Below the pieces are notes generated by a model, which searched no databases, was not told the origin of the DNA, and was given only the letters and a program-made list of their open reading frames with translations. From UCB3 sp964415605 (GTDB lineage: Bacteria; Chloroflexota; Anaerolineae; Epilineales; Epilineaceae), in contig CAYQBA010000072.1 in the NCBI GenBank assembly GCA_964415605.1, positions 1-21,549 of the forward strand: a DNA stretch of 21,549 nt, given 5' to 3'. Shown one piece after another: positions 14,061 to 20,556 of the stretch. Positions within the stretch are counted from its first letter, which is position 1, and each line of letters begins with the position of its first letter. The translations under genes were made by a program, and so were the position numbers.

Positions 14061-15529
14061 GCCACGCCCCGGTGCGGCCGCACGACGACCGGCTTGCGCA
14101 CGGCTGGCGCGAGCTCGGCCCGGTGCTGCGGCAGCGGCACGGCTGGCCGGAGCGGGTGTCGCTGGTGGCGCTCGACGTCGCGGCCTTCGCCGCCGGCCTG
14201 CGGCTGGCGCACGCGCTCTTCACCCGGTTGACCTTCGACGACCCTTCGCTGGCGACGCTGCCCCAGTTCACGGCGTTCGGGGCGCTGCTCGGCGTGCAGG
14301 TCGGCGTGATGGCGATCGTGTTCTTCCTCGGCCAGCTGTATCACCTGCCCCGCGGCACGTCGCGCGTCGATCTCGGGATCTACGTCCTGCGCGCCGTGTC
14401 GATCGGCGTCATCCTGACGTTCGCGCTGACGAGCTTCTTGTTCCCGGACCTGGCCTATGCGCGGCGGCTGCCGTTCTACGACTGGGCCACCACTCTGGCG
14501 TGCGTGATGGGGCTGCGCCTGACCCACCGCGCCATCTGGGGGGCGCTGTGGCGGGCCGGGTTGGCGCGGGCGCGCGTCCTGATCGTCGGCGCCGGCCCCG
14601 CCGGTCAGGACCTCGTCACGCGCATCCACCGGCGGCCCGAGCTGGGCTACGCGATCGTCGGGCTGGTGGACGACACGCCCGCCCGGTCACGGGCCCGTGG
14701 CGTGCCCATCGTCGGGCGCACGTCCGAGCTCGGCGACCTCGTCGACGACCTCCACGTCGACGAGGTGATCATCGCCATGCCGGAAGCCACGCGCCAGGCT
14801 CTGATCGGGCTGATCAGCCAGGTGCATCGCGAAGGCGTGTCGATCCGCATGCTGCCGGACGTGTTCCAGCTCATGGCGGGCGAGATGCAGATCAGCGCGC
14901 TCGACGGGCTGCCGTTGCTCAGCGTGCGCGACGTGGCCCTGCGCGGCTGGCGCCAGACTCTCAAGCGGGGCTTCGACGTCGTGGTGAGCGTCGCGATCCT
15001 GATCGCCCTCGCGCCGCTTATGGTGGTCCTGGGCATCCTGATCAAGCTCGAGTCGCCGGGTCCCGCGTTCTACGTCCAGGAGCGCATGGGCCTCGATGCC
15101 CGGCCCTTTCCGATGCTGAAGTTCCGTTCGATGCGCATCGGTGCCGAGGCCGACTCGGGCGCGGTGTGGGCGCGCCGCGAAGACCCGCGCCGTACCCGGG
15201 TCGGGCGCTTCATGCGCGAGCACAACCTCGACGAGCTGCCCCAGTTCATCAACGTGCTGCTCGGGCACATGAGCATCGTGGGCCCGCGGCCGGAGCGGCC
15301 CGAGTTCGTCGCGGAGTTCCGGCGGCACATGCCGCGCTACATGGAGCGCCACCGCGAGAAGGGCGGCATCACCGGCTGGGCCCAGGTCAACGGCCTGCGG
15401 GGCAACACCTCGATCGAGGCTCGCACCCAATACGACCTCTACTACATCGAGAACTGGTCGCTGCTCCTCGACGTCAAGATCATCCTCAAGACCGTCCTCT
15501 CCGGGTTCCGCGACCCCAACGCGTATTGA
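14057..15529 (+). CDS. polyprenyl-phosphate sugar phosphotransferase (WbaP/CpsE-type, initiating)
   Basis: This 490-residue membrane enzyme would move a hexose-1-phosphate from UDP-sugar to undecaprenyl phosphate, the first step of exopolysaccharide or capsule synthesis. The N-terminal half holds four hydrophobic segments (about 34-55, 72-94, 108-130, 142-158), then a Rossmann-like CoA-binding domain starting VLIVGAGPAGQDL (174-186). The catalytic bacterial sugar-transferase domain starts after a further hydrophobic helix (about 307-330) and shows KFRSMR (355-360), DELPQFINVLLG (392-403), SIVGPRPERP (406-415) and WAQVNGLRG (441-449). This is the architecture of TIGR03025-type exopolysaccharide polyprenyl glycosylphosphotransferases. 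GTG 14057 overlaps the upstream TGA. The stop codon overlaps the -35 box of the hrcA promoter. Glucose or galactose is the likely sugar by family habit only. Confidence 0.95.
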   Translation: MSHAPVRPHDDRLAHGWRELGPVLRQRHGWPERVSLVALDVAAFAAGLRLAHALFTRLTFDDPSLATLPQFTAFGALLGVQVGVMAIVFFLGQLYHLPRGTSRVDLGIYVLRAVSIGVILTFALTSFLFPDLAYARRLPFYDWATTLACVMGLRLTHRAIWGALWRAGLARARVLIVGAGPAGQDLVTRIHRRPELGYAIVGLVDDTPARSRARGVPIVGRTSELGDLVDDLHVDEVIIAMPEATRQALIGLISQVHREGVSIRMLPDVFQLMAGEMQISALDGLPLLSVRDVALRGWRQTLKRGFDVVVSVAILIALAPLMVVLGILIKLESPGPAFYVQERMGLDARPFPMLKFRSMRIGAEADSGAVWARREDPRRTRVGRFMREHNLDELPQFINVLLGHMSIVGPRPERPEFVAEFRRHMPRYMERHREKGGITGWAQVNGLRGNTSIEARTQYDLYYIENWSLLLDVKIILKTVLSGFRDPNAY

Positions 15530-15554
15530 CCCCGATCCAGCCGATCGCTACGAT
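15526..15554 (+). promoter_or_regulatory. sigma-70-type promoter for hrcA-dnaJ-prmA-rsmE
   Basis: TTGACC at 15526-15531 and TACGAT at 15549-15554 are spaced by 17 nt, overlapping the stop of the preceding gene. RNA would start near 15561. The leader to ATG 15630 is about 70 nt. I looked for a CIRCE operator (TTAGCACTC-N9-GAGTGCTAA) around it and saw none. Confidence 0.7.
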
Positions 15555-15629
15555 TGACGCTCGTCGCGAGGCCCGCCTGCGCGGTCCCGCGCCGCCGTCG
15601 GCGATGCACAGCTCAGGCAGGTTCGACCC

Positions 15630-16388
15630 ATGGACGTGCAGCTCACCGATCGACAGCAACGCATACTGGCCCTGGTTGTGCACGACCACGTGCAGGGCGC
15701 CCAGCCGGTGGCCAGCGGGTCGCTCGCGCGGCGCCATGCCCTCGGGGTCGGCACAGCCACCATCCGCAGCGAGCTGGCCGCGCTCGAGGGCTTCGGGCTG
15801 CTCATGCAGCCCCACACCTCGGCCGGACGCGTGCCGACCGTGGCCGGCTATCGCTACTTCGTCGAGCACTTGATGCGGGTCGCGGAGCTCCCGGCCAACG
15901 AGCGCCGGACCATCCGGCACCAGTTCCACCAGGCCGGCAAGAGCCTCGACCGTTGGATGCGGCTCGCCGCCGCCGTCGTGGCCCGCGTGTCGGGGGTCGT
16001 GGGCCTCGTGGCCCGGCGCGAGGCCGGGGGCGCGATCGCGCCCCCGCAGCTCTATCACGCCGGCCTGACCCAGATCCTGTACGCCCCGGAGTTTGCCACG
16101 GGCGAGCGCCTGCGCGGCGTCGTCGAGCTCCTCGAACACGGCCGCGGCCTCGAGCCGATCCTCGACCGGCTGCCGCGGACCGGCGTCCAGGTCATCATCG
16201 GCGGCGAACCGCCGTTGGAGGCCACGCCGCACGTGGCGCTGGTGTTGGCGCGGTTCGGGCCGTCGCCGCAAGCGGGCGGCGTGCTCGGGGTGGTCGGGCC
16301 GACGCGCCTGGCCTATGAGCGGGCGGTGCCCACGGTCGGCTACGTGGCCCGCCTGATGAACCAGCTGATGGCGGACGCCGCCGTGTGA
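15630..16388 (+). CDS. hrcA: heat-inducible transcription repressor HrcA, short form
   Basis: HrcA represses chaperone genes by binding CIRCE operators and is tuned by GroEL in the species studied. The N-terminal winged helix is clear: LTDRQQRILALVV (5-17), GVGTATIRSELAALEGFG (39-56) and QPHTSAGRVPT (60-70). The C-terminal signature GGVLGVVGPTRLAYERAVP is at 216-233. The protein has 252 residues against about 340 in typical relatives. The loss is internal: after SGVVGLVARR (121-130) the chain jumps within a few residues to LYHAGLTQILYAPEF (141-155), the normal start of the last segment, so the inserted dimerisation domain and its surroundings, roughly 90 residues, are missing. The frame is intact, so this is a compact variant rather than a broken gene. 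DNA binding is likely; dimerisation and GroEL response may differ. Confidence 0.93.
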   Translation: MDVQLTDRQQRILALVVHDHVQGAQPVASGSLARRHALGVGTATIRSELAALEGFGLLMQPHTSAGRVPTVAGYRYFVEHLMRVAELPANERRTIRHQFHQAGKSLDRWMRLAAAVVARVSGVVGLVARREAGGAIAPPQLYHAGLTQILYAPEFATGERLRGVVELLEHGRGLEPILDRLPRTGVQVIIGGEPPLEATPHVALVLARFGPSPQAGGVLGVVGPTRLAYERAVPTVGYVARLMNQLMADAAV

Positions 16389-16404
16389 GATGGTACGCGA
16401 ACCC

Positions 16405-17532
16405 ATGACCCAGGACTATTACGAGCTCCTCGGCGTCGGCCGCGATGCGAGCGCCGACGACCTGCGCCGTGCCTACCGCCGCCTGGCCAAGGCGCATCAC
16501 CCCGATCTCAACCGCGACGACCCGGAGGCCGACACGCGGTTCAAGGCGATCAACGAGGCGTACGAGGTGCTGCGCGACCCGCAGAAGCGTGCGCTCTACG
16601 ACCGCTTCGGCGCGGCGGGGGTCCAGGGGCGCGGCGCTCCGGATATCCGCTCCGACTTTGGCGACCTCGGCGACATCCTCGAGGAGTTCTTCGGTTTCGG
16701 TGGGCGGGGCCGCGCCCGGTCTGGCCCGGCCGCCGAGCGCGGCGCGGACCTGCGGACGCGGGTGAAGCTCGGCTTCTCCGAGAGCGTGTTCGGGTCGCGC
16801 CGGCAGATCGAGGTGGTGCGGCGGGAGACGTGCGAGGACTGCCGGGGCAGCGGTGCGAAGCCGGGCACGCAGCCCGCGCGATGCTCGGTGTGCCGCGGTA
16901 CGGGCGAGGTGCGCAAGGCCCAGCAGAGCGTGTTCGGCTCGTTCGTCAACGTCCAGACATGCCCGCAGTGCCGTGGCCGCGGCGAGGTCATCGCCGACCC
17001 GTGCGAGGCCTGTCGGGGCCAAGGGCGAAGCCAACGGTCGCGGACGCTCGAGGTCGACATCCCGGCCGGCGTCGAGGACGGCACGCAGATCCGGCTGAGC
17101 GGCGAGGGCGAACACGGGCTGTGGGGCGGCCCGCCCGGAGACCTCTACGTGGCCCTCTCGGTCGATTCGCACCCGGTGTTCGACCGTCGCGGCAACGATC
17201 TCGTGGTTGAGCTGCGGCTGAACCCGGCCGACGCGGCGCTCGGCGCCGCGGTGGTGGTGCCGACGCTCGACGACGATCGGACCGTGACCGTCAACATCCC
17301 GCCGGGGACCCAGACCGGCGATGCCTTCGAGGTCGAGGGGCTGGGGGTGCCGCACCTGCGGCGCTCGGGACGCGGCAAGCTCGTGGTGACGACGTTCGTC
17401 GCGATCCCCGACAAGCTGACCCGTGAGCAGCGCCAGCTGCTCGAGCAGCTGCGGGCGACGTTGCCGGGATCGGGGGTGGTCGAGCACGGGAACACGGGCT
17501 TCTGGGACCGCTTGCGCGAACGGTTCCGCTGA
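16405..17532 (+). CDS. dnaJ: chaperone protein DnaJ (type I Hsp40)
   Basis: This 375-residue co-chaperone stimulates DnaK ATPase and presents unfolded clients. The J domain (DYYELLGVGRDASADDLRRA) includes the catalytic HPD at 32-34. A short Gly/Phe region follows (EEFFGFGGRGRARSG). The zinc-binding domain has four CxxCxGxG units at Cys 143/146, 160/163, 186/189 and 200/203, all intact. The C-terminal client-binding domain contains VDIPAGVEDGTQIRLSGEGE. ATG 16405 matches the usual MxxDYYELLGV opening; ATG 16390, two bases after the hrcA stop, would add five residues and is a reasonable alternative. It is tightly linked to hrcA upstream and prmA downstream, but grpE and dnaK, which normally sit between hrcA and dnaJ, are absent, so its DnaK partner must be encoded elsewhere. 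Confidence 0.97.
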   Translation: MTQDYYELLGVGRDASADDLRRAYRRLAKAHHPDLNRDDPEADTRFKAINEAYEVLRDPQKRALYDRFGAAGVQGRGAPDIRSDFGDLGDILEEFFGFGGRGRARSGPAAERGADLRTRVKLGFSESVFGSRRQIEVVRRETCEDCRGSGAKPGTQPARCSVCRGTGEVRKAQQSVFGSFVNVQTCPQCRGRGEVIADPCEACRGQGRSQRSRTLEVDIPAGVEDGTQIRLSGEGEHGLWGGPPGDLYVALSVDSHPVFDRRGNDLVVELRLNPADAALGAAVVVPTLDDDRTVTVNIPPGTQTGDAFEVEGLGVPHLRRSGRGKLVVTTFVAIPDKLTREQRQLLEQLRATLPGSGVVEHGNTGFWDRLRERFR

Positions 17533-17535
17533 AGC

Positions 17536-18465
17536 ATGGCCACGGGCGCCCTGACCGAGATCAGCGTCGCGGTCGACGGCGAGGCGGCCGAGGCCGTACA
17601 CGAGCTGTTCGAGCGGCATGGCGGGGGCGCTGTGGTCGAGGTCCGCGTCGCCGACCCCGCCCGCGGCGATCCCGGCGGCGCCACCACCACCTGGCTGCGC
17701 ACCTACGTGCCGGCCGACGACCTGGACGCGCGCCGGCGCGTCGAGGTGGGCCTCTGGCACTTGAGCCAGATCCACCCGCTCCCGGACGCGGTGATGCGGG
17801 ACCTGGCCGAAGCCGACTGGGCCGAGGCCTGGAAGGCCCACTACACGCCGCTGCACCTGGCGGGCGCCTTCGTGGTAGTTCCGGCCTGGATCGATCCGGC
17901 CGAGACCGAGATCGCCCCCGGCGAGCACGTGGTGCGGCTGGATCCCGGCATGGCGTTCGGCACGGGGCTGCACCCCACCACCCAGCTGTGCCTGGCCGCC
18001 CTGGCCGCGCACGTCCGGCCGGGCATGCGTGTCCTCGATGCCGGCACCGGCAGCGGGATCCTGGCCATCGCGGCCGCCCGCCTGGGTGCGGCCGACGTGC
18101 GGGGCGTCGACATCGACGCCCGTGCCGTCGAGAGCGCGCGGGCCAACGCCGCGCTCAACGGCCTGGCGATCCGCTTCGACGCGGGCGGGGTTGCGCCCGC
18201 GGCCGCCGCGGCGTTCGACGTGGTGGTGGCCAACATCCTGGCCCCGACCATCGTGGCGCTGGCGCCGGCTCTGGCCTCGCATCTCCATCCGGGGGGCACG
18301 CTGATAGCCAGCGGCATCCTCGACGAGCAGGCCGATGGCGTGGCGGCGGCCCTGGCGGCGGCGGGGTTCGACCCGCCGGAGCGCCGTGCCGACGGCGACT
18401 GGGTCGTCTTGATCGCGCGGCGCGCGGACGGCGCCGGCGCGGCGCCGCCGCGGGCACCGGCGTGA
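17536..18465 (+). CDS. prmA: ribosomal protein L11 methyltransferase PrmA
   Basis: This 309-residue SAM-dependent enzyme trimethylates ribosomal protein L11 in the species studied. The L11-recognition half comes first, with WAEAWKAHYTPL at about 95-106. The catalytic half has DPGMAFGTGLHPTT (136-149), a near-perfect PrmA signature, then the SAM loop VLDAGTGSGILAIAA (166-180), the acidic ribose contact VDID (191-194), and VVANILAP (229-236), the family's form of motif IV. Length is normal; the final 15 residues are a low-complexity Ala/Pro tail. ATG 17536 is three bases after the dnaJ stop, and the TGA overlaps the rsmE GTG. The dnaJ-prmA-rsmE order is a classic arrangement in Firmicutes and related phyla. 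Confidence 0.95.
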   Translation: MATGALTEISVAVDGEAAEAVHELFERHGGGAVVEVRVADPARGDPGGATTTWLRTYVPADDLDARRRVEVGLWHLSQIHPLPDAVMRDLAEADWAEAWKAHYTPLHLAGAFVVVPAWIDPAETEIAPGEHVVRLDPGMAFGTGLHPTTQLCLAALAAHVRPGMRVLDAGTGSGILAIAAARLGAADVRGVDIDARAVESARANAALNGLAIRFDAGGVAPAAAAAFDVVVANILAPTIVALAPALASHLHPGGTLIASGILDEQADGVAAALAAAGFDPPERRADGDWVVLIARRADGAGAAPPRAPA

Positions 18466-19226
18466 CGGCTCCACTCACGACCCCGCGCCTGTTCGTGGCG
18501 CCCGGGACCTGCCAGGGCGCGGCGATCGAGCTGGGCCCGGCGGATGCCGGCCGCGTGCGCCGCTTGGGGGTCCGGGTTGGCGACGCGTTGGTCGTGCTGG
18601 ACAACTCGGGTTGGGCGTGGTCCACCGTCGTGGAGCACGCCGAGGGCGATGGCTGCCGCGCGCGCGTGACCGGGCGTTGGCTGGCGCCGGAGCGCCGGAC
18701 CCAGGTGAGCGTCTACCATGGCCTCCTCCACCCTTCGGACTTCCGGCGCCTGCTGTCCACCGCCACCGCGCTGGGCGTGGTGGCCTTCTTCCCGGTGATC
18801 GCGGACGGCAGCATCGTCCCCCTGGGCGGCGTCGCGGGCGACGACGACGTGGCCACCTGGGAGCGGTTGATTCGCGATGCCGCGGAGGCGTCGGGTCGTG
18901 GGCGCTGTCCGGCGGTGGGTGGCCCGCTGTTCCTCGACCACGCCCTGGATCAGGCGGCACGCGCCAGCACGGTGCTGTTCGTCGACGTCGCCGGCGTCCC
19001 CATCGCGACCGCCCTGGCAGACCGGCCGTTCTCGGTCGACGTGTTCCTGCCCTCGCCCAGCGGGTTCTCCCCCGACGAGCGGGCCCGCGCCGCGGCTCGG
19101 GGCGTGCACGTCGTGGCCGCGCCGCGCGCCGGGCCCGACCCCGTGGCGCAGGCGGCGGCCGTGCTCACGGCCATCTACGAGCGACTCGAAGCGCCTGCGG
19201 CCGCTGCTGCGTGGCCCGGCGGCTAG
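18462..19226 (+). CDS. rsmE: RsmE-like 16S rRNA (uracil-1498-N3) methyltransferase, divergent
   Basis: The position after prmA, the 254-residue length and the layout identify an RsmE-type SPOUT (knotted) methyltransferase, which modifies U1498 of 16S rRNA. The N-terminal PUA-like part reads GRVRRLGVRVGDALVVLDNSG (about 30-50). The SPOUT part shows a helix with TATALGVVAFFPV (100-112) in place of the usual ATELGV, and IRDAAEASGR (137-146) matching the conserved EAAEQSGR. The SAM-binding knot is altered: the canonical IGPEGGFSxxE is FLPSPSGFSPDE at 195-206, and the expected LGxRILRxETA helix is replaced by GVHVVAAPRAGPDPVA. The frame is intact. It may be a divergent active enzyme, or one that has lost SAM binding. 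The GTG start overlaps the prmA stop. Confidence 0.85.
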   Translation: MTAPLTTPRLFVAPGTCQGAAIELGPADAGRVRRLGVRVGDALVVLDNSGWAWSTVVEHAEGDGCRARVTGRWLAPERRTQVSVYHGLLHPSDFRRLLSTATALGVVAFFPVIADGSIVPLGGVAGDDDVATWERLIRDAAEASGRGRCPAVGGPLFLDHALDQAARASTVLFVDVAGVPIATALADRPFSVDVFLPSPSGFSPDERARAAARGVHVVAAPRAGPDPVAQAAAVLTAIYERLEAPAAAAAWPGG

Positions 19227-19239
19227 AGCGTGCTGGACT

Positions 19240-19269
19240 TTGACGCGACGCGAAGGATGATGCTAGATT
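19240..19269 (+). promoter_or_regulatory. promoter with extended -10 for the two small conserved genes
   Basis: TTGACG at 19240-19245 and TAGATT at 19264-19269 are spaced by 18 nt, with TGC directly before the -10 box (extended -10). It begins 14 nt after the rsmE stop. RNA would start near 19276. The -10 is weaker than at the cupin and phoU promoters, but the TG extension and strong -35 compensate. Confidence 0.65.
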
Positions 19270-19345
19270 ATGGACCGCGCGCCCATCCGGCATCGTGTCG
19301 ATGTCGGCCCACCGGTCATCGCCCAGTCGAGGCACCTCCCGCCCC

Positions 19346-20098
19346 ATGCCGCCCGGAATCCACACGCCAGAGTACTGGATCGAGAGCTTCAAGCCGTCCA
19401 GGGCCGACCTGGACATGCTCTACGAGTTCATGATCGAGGTCAACCACCCGGTTGGCATCGAGGTGCTTGCCGAGCGCGTGGTCCGCGCGCGGGTCGAGGC
19501 GACGCTGGCGTCCCGCTTGAAGCACCGCAACGCCACCGGCACGGTCTACCGGCCGGCGGACCGCTACGACGCCGGCCAGAAGCTCGTCTTCCCGGCCCTC
19601 GACGGTGCGACCGGCGTGGTCAGGTCGGTCCGCGCCGGCAACAACCCCGCGTACGGCAAGTACGACGTCATCGACGTCGACCTGGGCGCCGAGACGCGCG
19701 CGTTTGCGGCGGGGTTGACGTGGGACCATGCGCTCTCGCAATCGGACGAGGACCTCGACGCCGACGTGCTGGTGGAGCGCTACGCGCCGGTGATCGTGCC
19801 GCAGTTGGTCGCCACGTTGTCCCGCGAGTCCGACTGGCTGTCGCTCGGCGATCGCTGGTCGCTGCGATCGCTCTTGCCCGAGGTCAACGCCGGACACCGC
19901 AACCTCGCCGAGGCGATCATCATGCTGGCCGGCGAGCCACTGCCGGCCGAGCACCTGTTGAAGGACCTCGACCTCGATGACAGCGTGCCGATCGAGACGC
20001 GCGCGCTGGCGCTCGAGCTGGCGCTGTCCGCCGATAGTCGGTTTCGCAATGTCGGCGCCGTCGAGGCGCCGTTGTGGACCCTGACCACGCCCGTGTGA
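19346..20098 (+). CDS. conserved protein of unknown function; beta-barrel-like segment and HARE-HTH-like C-terminus
   Basis: This 250-residue soluble protein resembles uncharacterised proteins I associate with Chloroflexota, from memory only. Residues about 18-58 form a helical, HTH-like segment. Residues about 65-125 look like a small beta barrel: TVYRPADRYDAGQKLVFPAL, then GVVRSVRAGNNPAYGKYDVIDV, recalling short Tudor/KOW-type folds. The C-terminus (about 183-245) has NLAEAIIMLAGEPLPAEHLL then LALELALSADSRFRNVG and LWTL, the pattern of HARE-HTH/RpoE-delta-like winged helices that end in a D-RF-VG motif. Binding nucleic acid or RNA polymerase is therefore a reasonable guess, not a demonstrated function. 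ATG 19346 is preferred over in-frame GTG 19295 and ATG 19301, which add a low-complexity extension; the ribosome site is weak for all. The next small gene begins 11 nt after its stop. Confidence 0.82.
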   Translation: MPPGIHTPEYWIESFKPSRADLDMLYEFMIEVNHPVGIEVLAERVVRARVEATLASRLKHRNATGTVYRPADRYDAGQKLVFPALDGATGVVRSVRAGNNPAYGKYDVIDVDLGAETRAFAAGLTWDHALSQSDEDLDADVLVERYAPVIVPQLVATLSRESDWLSLGDRWSLRSLLPEVNAGHRNLAEAIIMLAGEPLPAEHLLKDLDLDDSVPIETRALALELALSADSRFRNVGAVEAPLWTLTTPV

Positions 20099-20109
20099 GG
20101 CCCCGTCCG

Positions 20110-20544
20110 ATGCTGCACGCCCGCACCGACATCCACACGCCCTTCCACATCGACATGCAGTGGTGGTCGAAGCAGGGGCGGAACTTCGATCGATTCCTGG
20201 CCGAGATCCTCGGCGACCCCAAGGTCGATCGGTCCGTCGACGCCGAGGCGCTCGACTACATCGACCCCGGCACCGCCGAGGTGCGCCAGCTCAACCCCTT
20301 GTGGGTGCGCGTGTTGTTGGATCAGGCCCATGCACCGGACTACATCACGCCCGCCACGCCGCTGACCAACGCGGTGCTGCGCCTCTTGATCCAAAACCTC
20401 AATCAGCCGATGTCGGCCGTGGACATGCAGCGGCGGATCAACCGCGGCACGCCTCAGACCCTGCTGCGGGTGTTGCAGGCGGCCCGCCATCAGTACGGGA
20501 TCGCGGTCGCGCACGATACTCCGGACGCCGGCGCTCCGAGCTGA
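20110..20544 (+). CDS. small conserved protein of unknown function, partner of the preceding gene
   Basis: This 144-residue soluble protein carries no catalytic motif I can name. It opens with HTPFHIDMQWWSKQGRNFDRF (9-29, aromatic-rich), then an acidic stretch DALDYIDPGTAEVRQLNPLWV-like region at 45-66, and closes with a helical region TPLTNAVLRLLIQNLNQPMS (84-102) plus a short helix-turn-helix-like stretch up to RVLQAARHQYGI (120-131). The PLT...NQP...TP.T.LR pattern suggests a winged-helix-like tail. It resembles a short family I recall from Anaerolineae-like genomes next to a homologue of the preceding gene; that pairing is memory-based. ATG 20110 has TGAGG 9 nt upstream, formed partly by the stop codon of the preceding gene, so translation is probably coupled. 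Its TGA is in the same frame as the next gene. Confidence 0.82.
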   Translation: MLHARTDIHTPFHIDMQWWSKQGRNFDRFLAEILGDPKVDRSVDAEALDYIDPGTAEVRQLNPLWVRVLLDQAHAPDYITPATPLTNAVLRLLIQNLNQPMSAVDMQRRINRGTPQTLLRVLQAARHQYGIAVAHDTPDAGAPS

Positions 20545-20556
20545 CGCGGCCTCGTC

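Noticed and set aside
15553..15580. Possible CIRCE operator starting TTGACGCTC
   Set aside because: Only six of nine bases match the left arm, and the expected GAGTGCTAA arm is absent at the correct distance.
19361..20141. Shared ATCCACACGCC near the starts of the two small genes (both encode Ile-His-Thr-Pro)
   Set aside because: The similarity does not extend beyond 11 bases and the rest of the two proteins differs, so gene duplication is not supported.
20542..20544. In-frame TGA between the 144-residue protein and the GT39 gene read as selenocysteine or readthrough
   Set aside because: The two frames coincide, but the sequences on each side are complete, unrelated proteins. No SECIS-like hairpin is evident just after the TGA, and Cys/Sec chemistry is not expected there.
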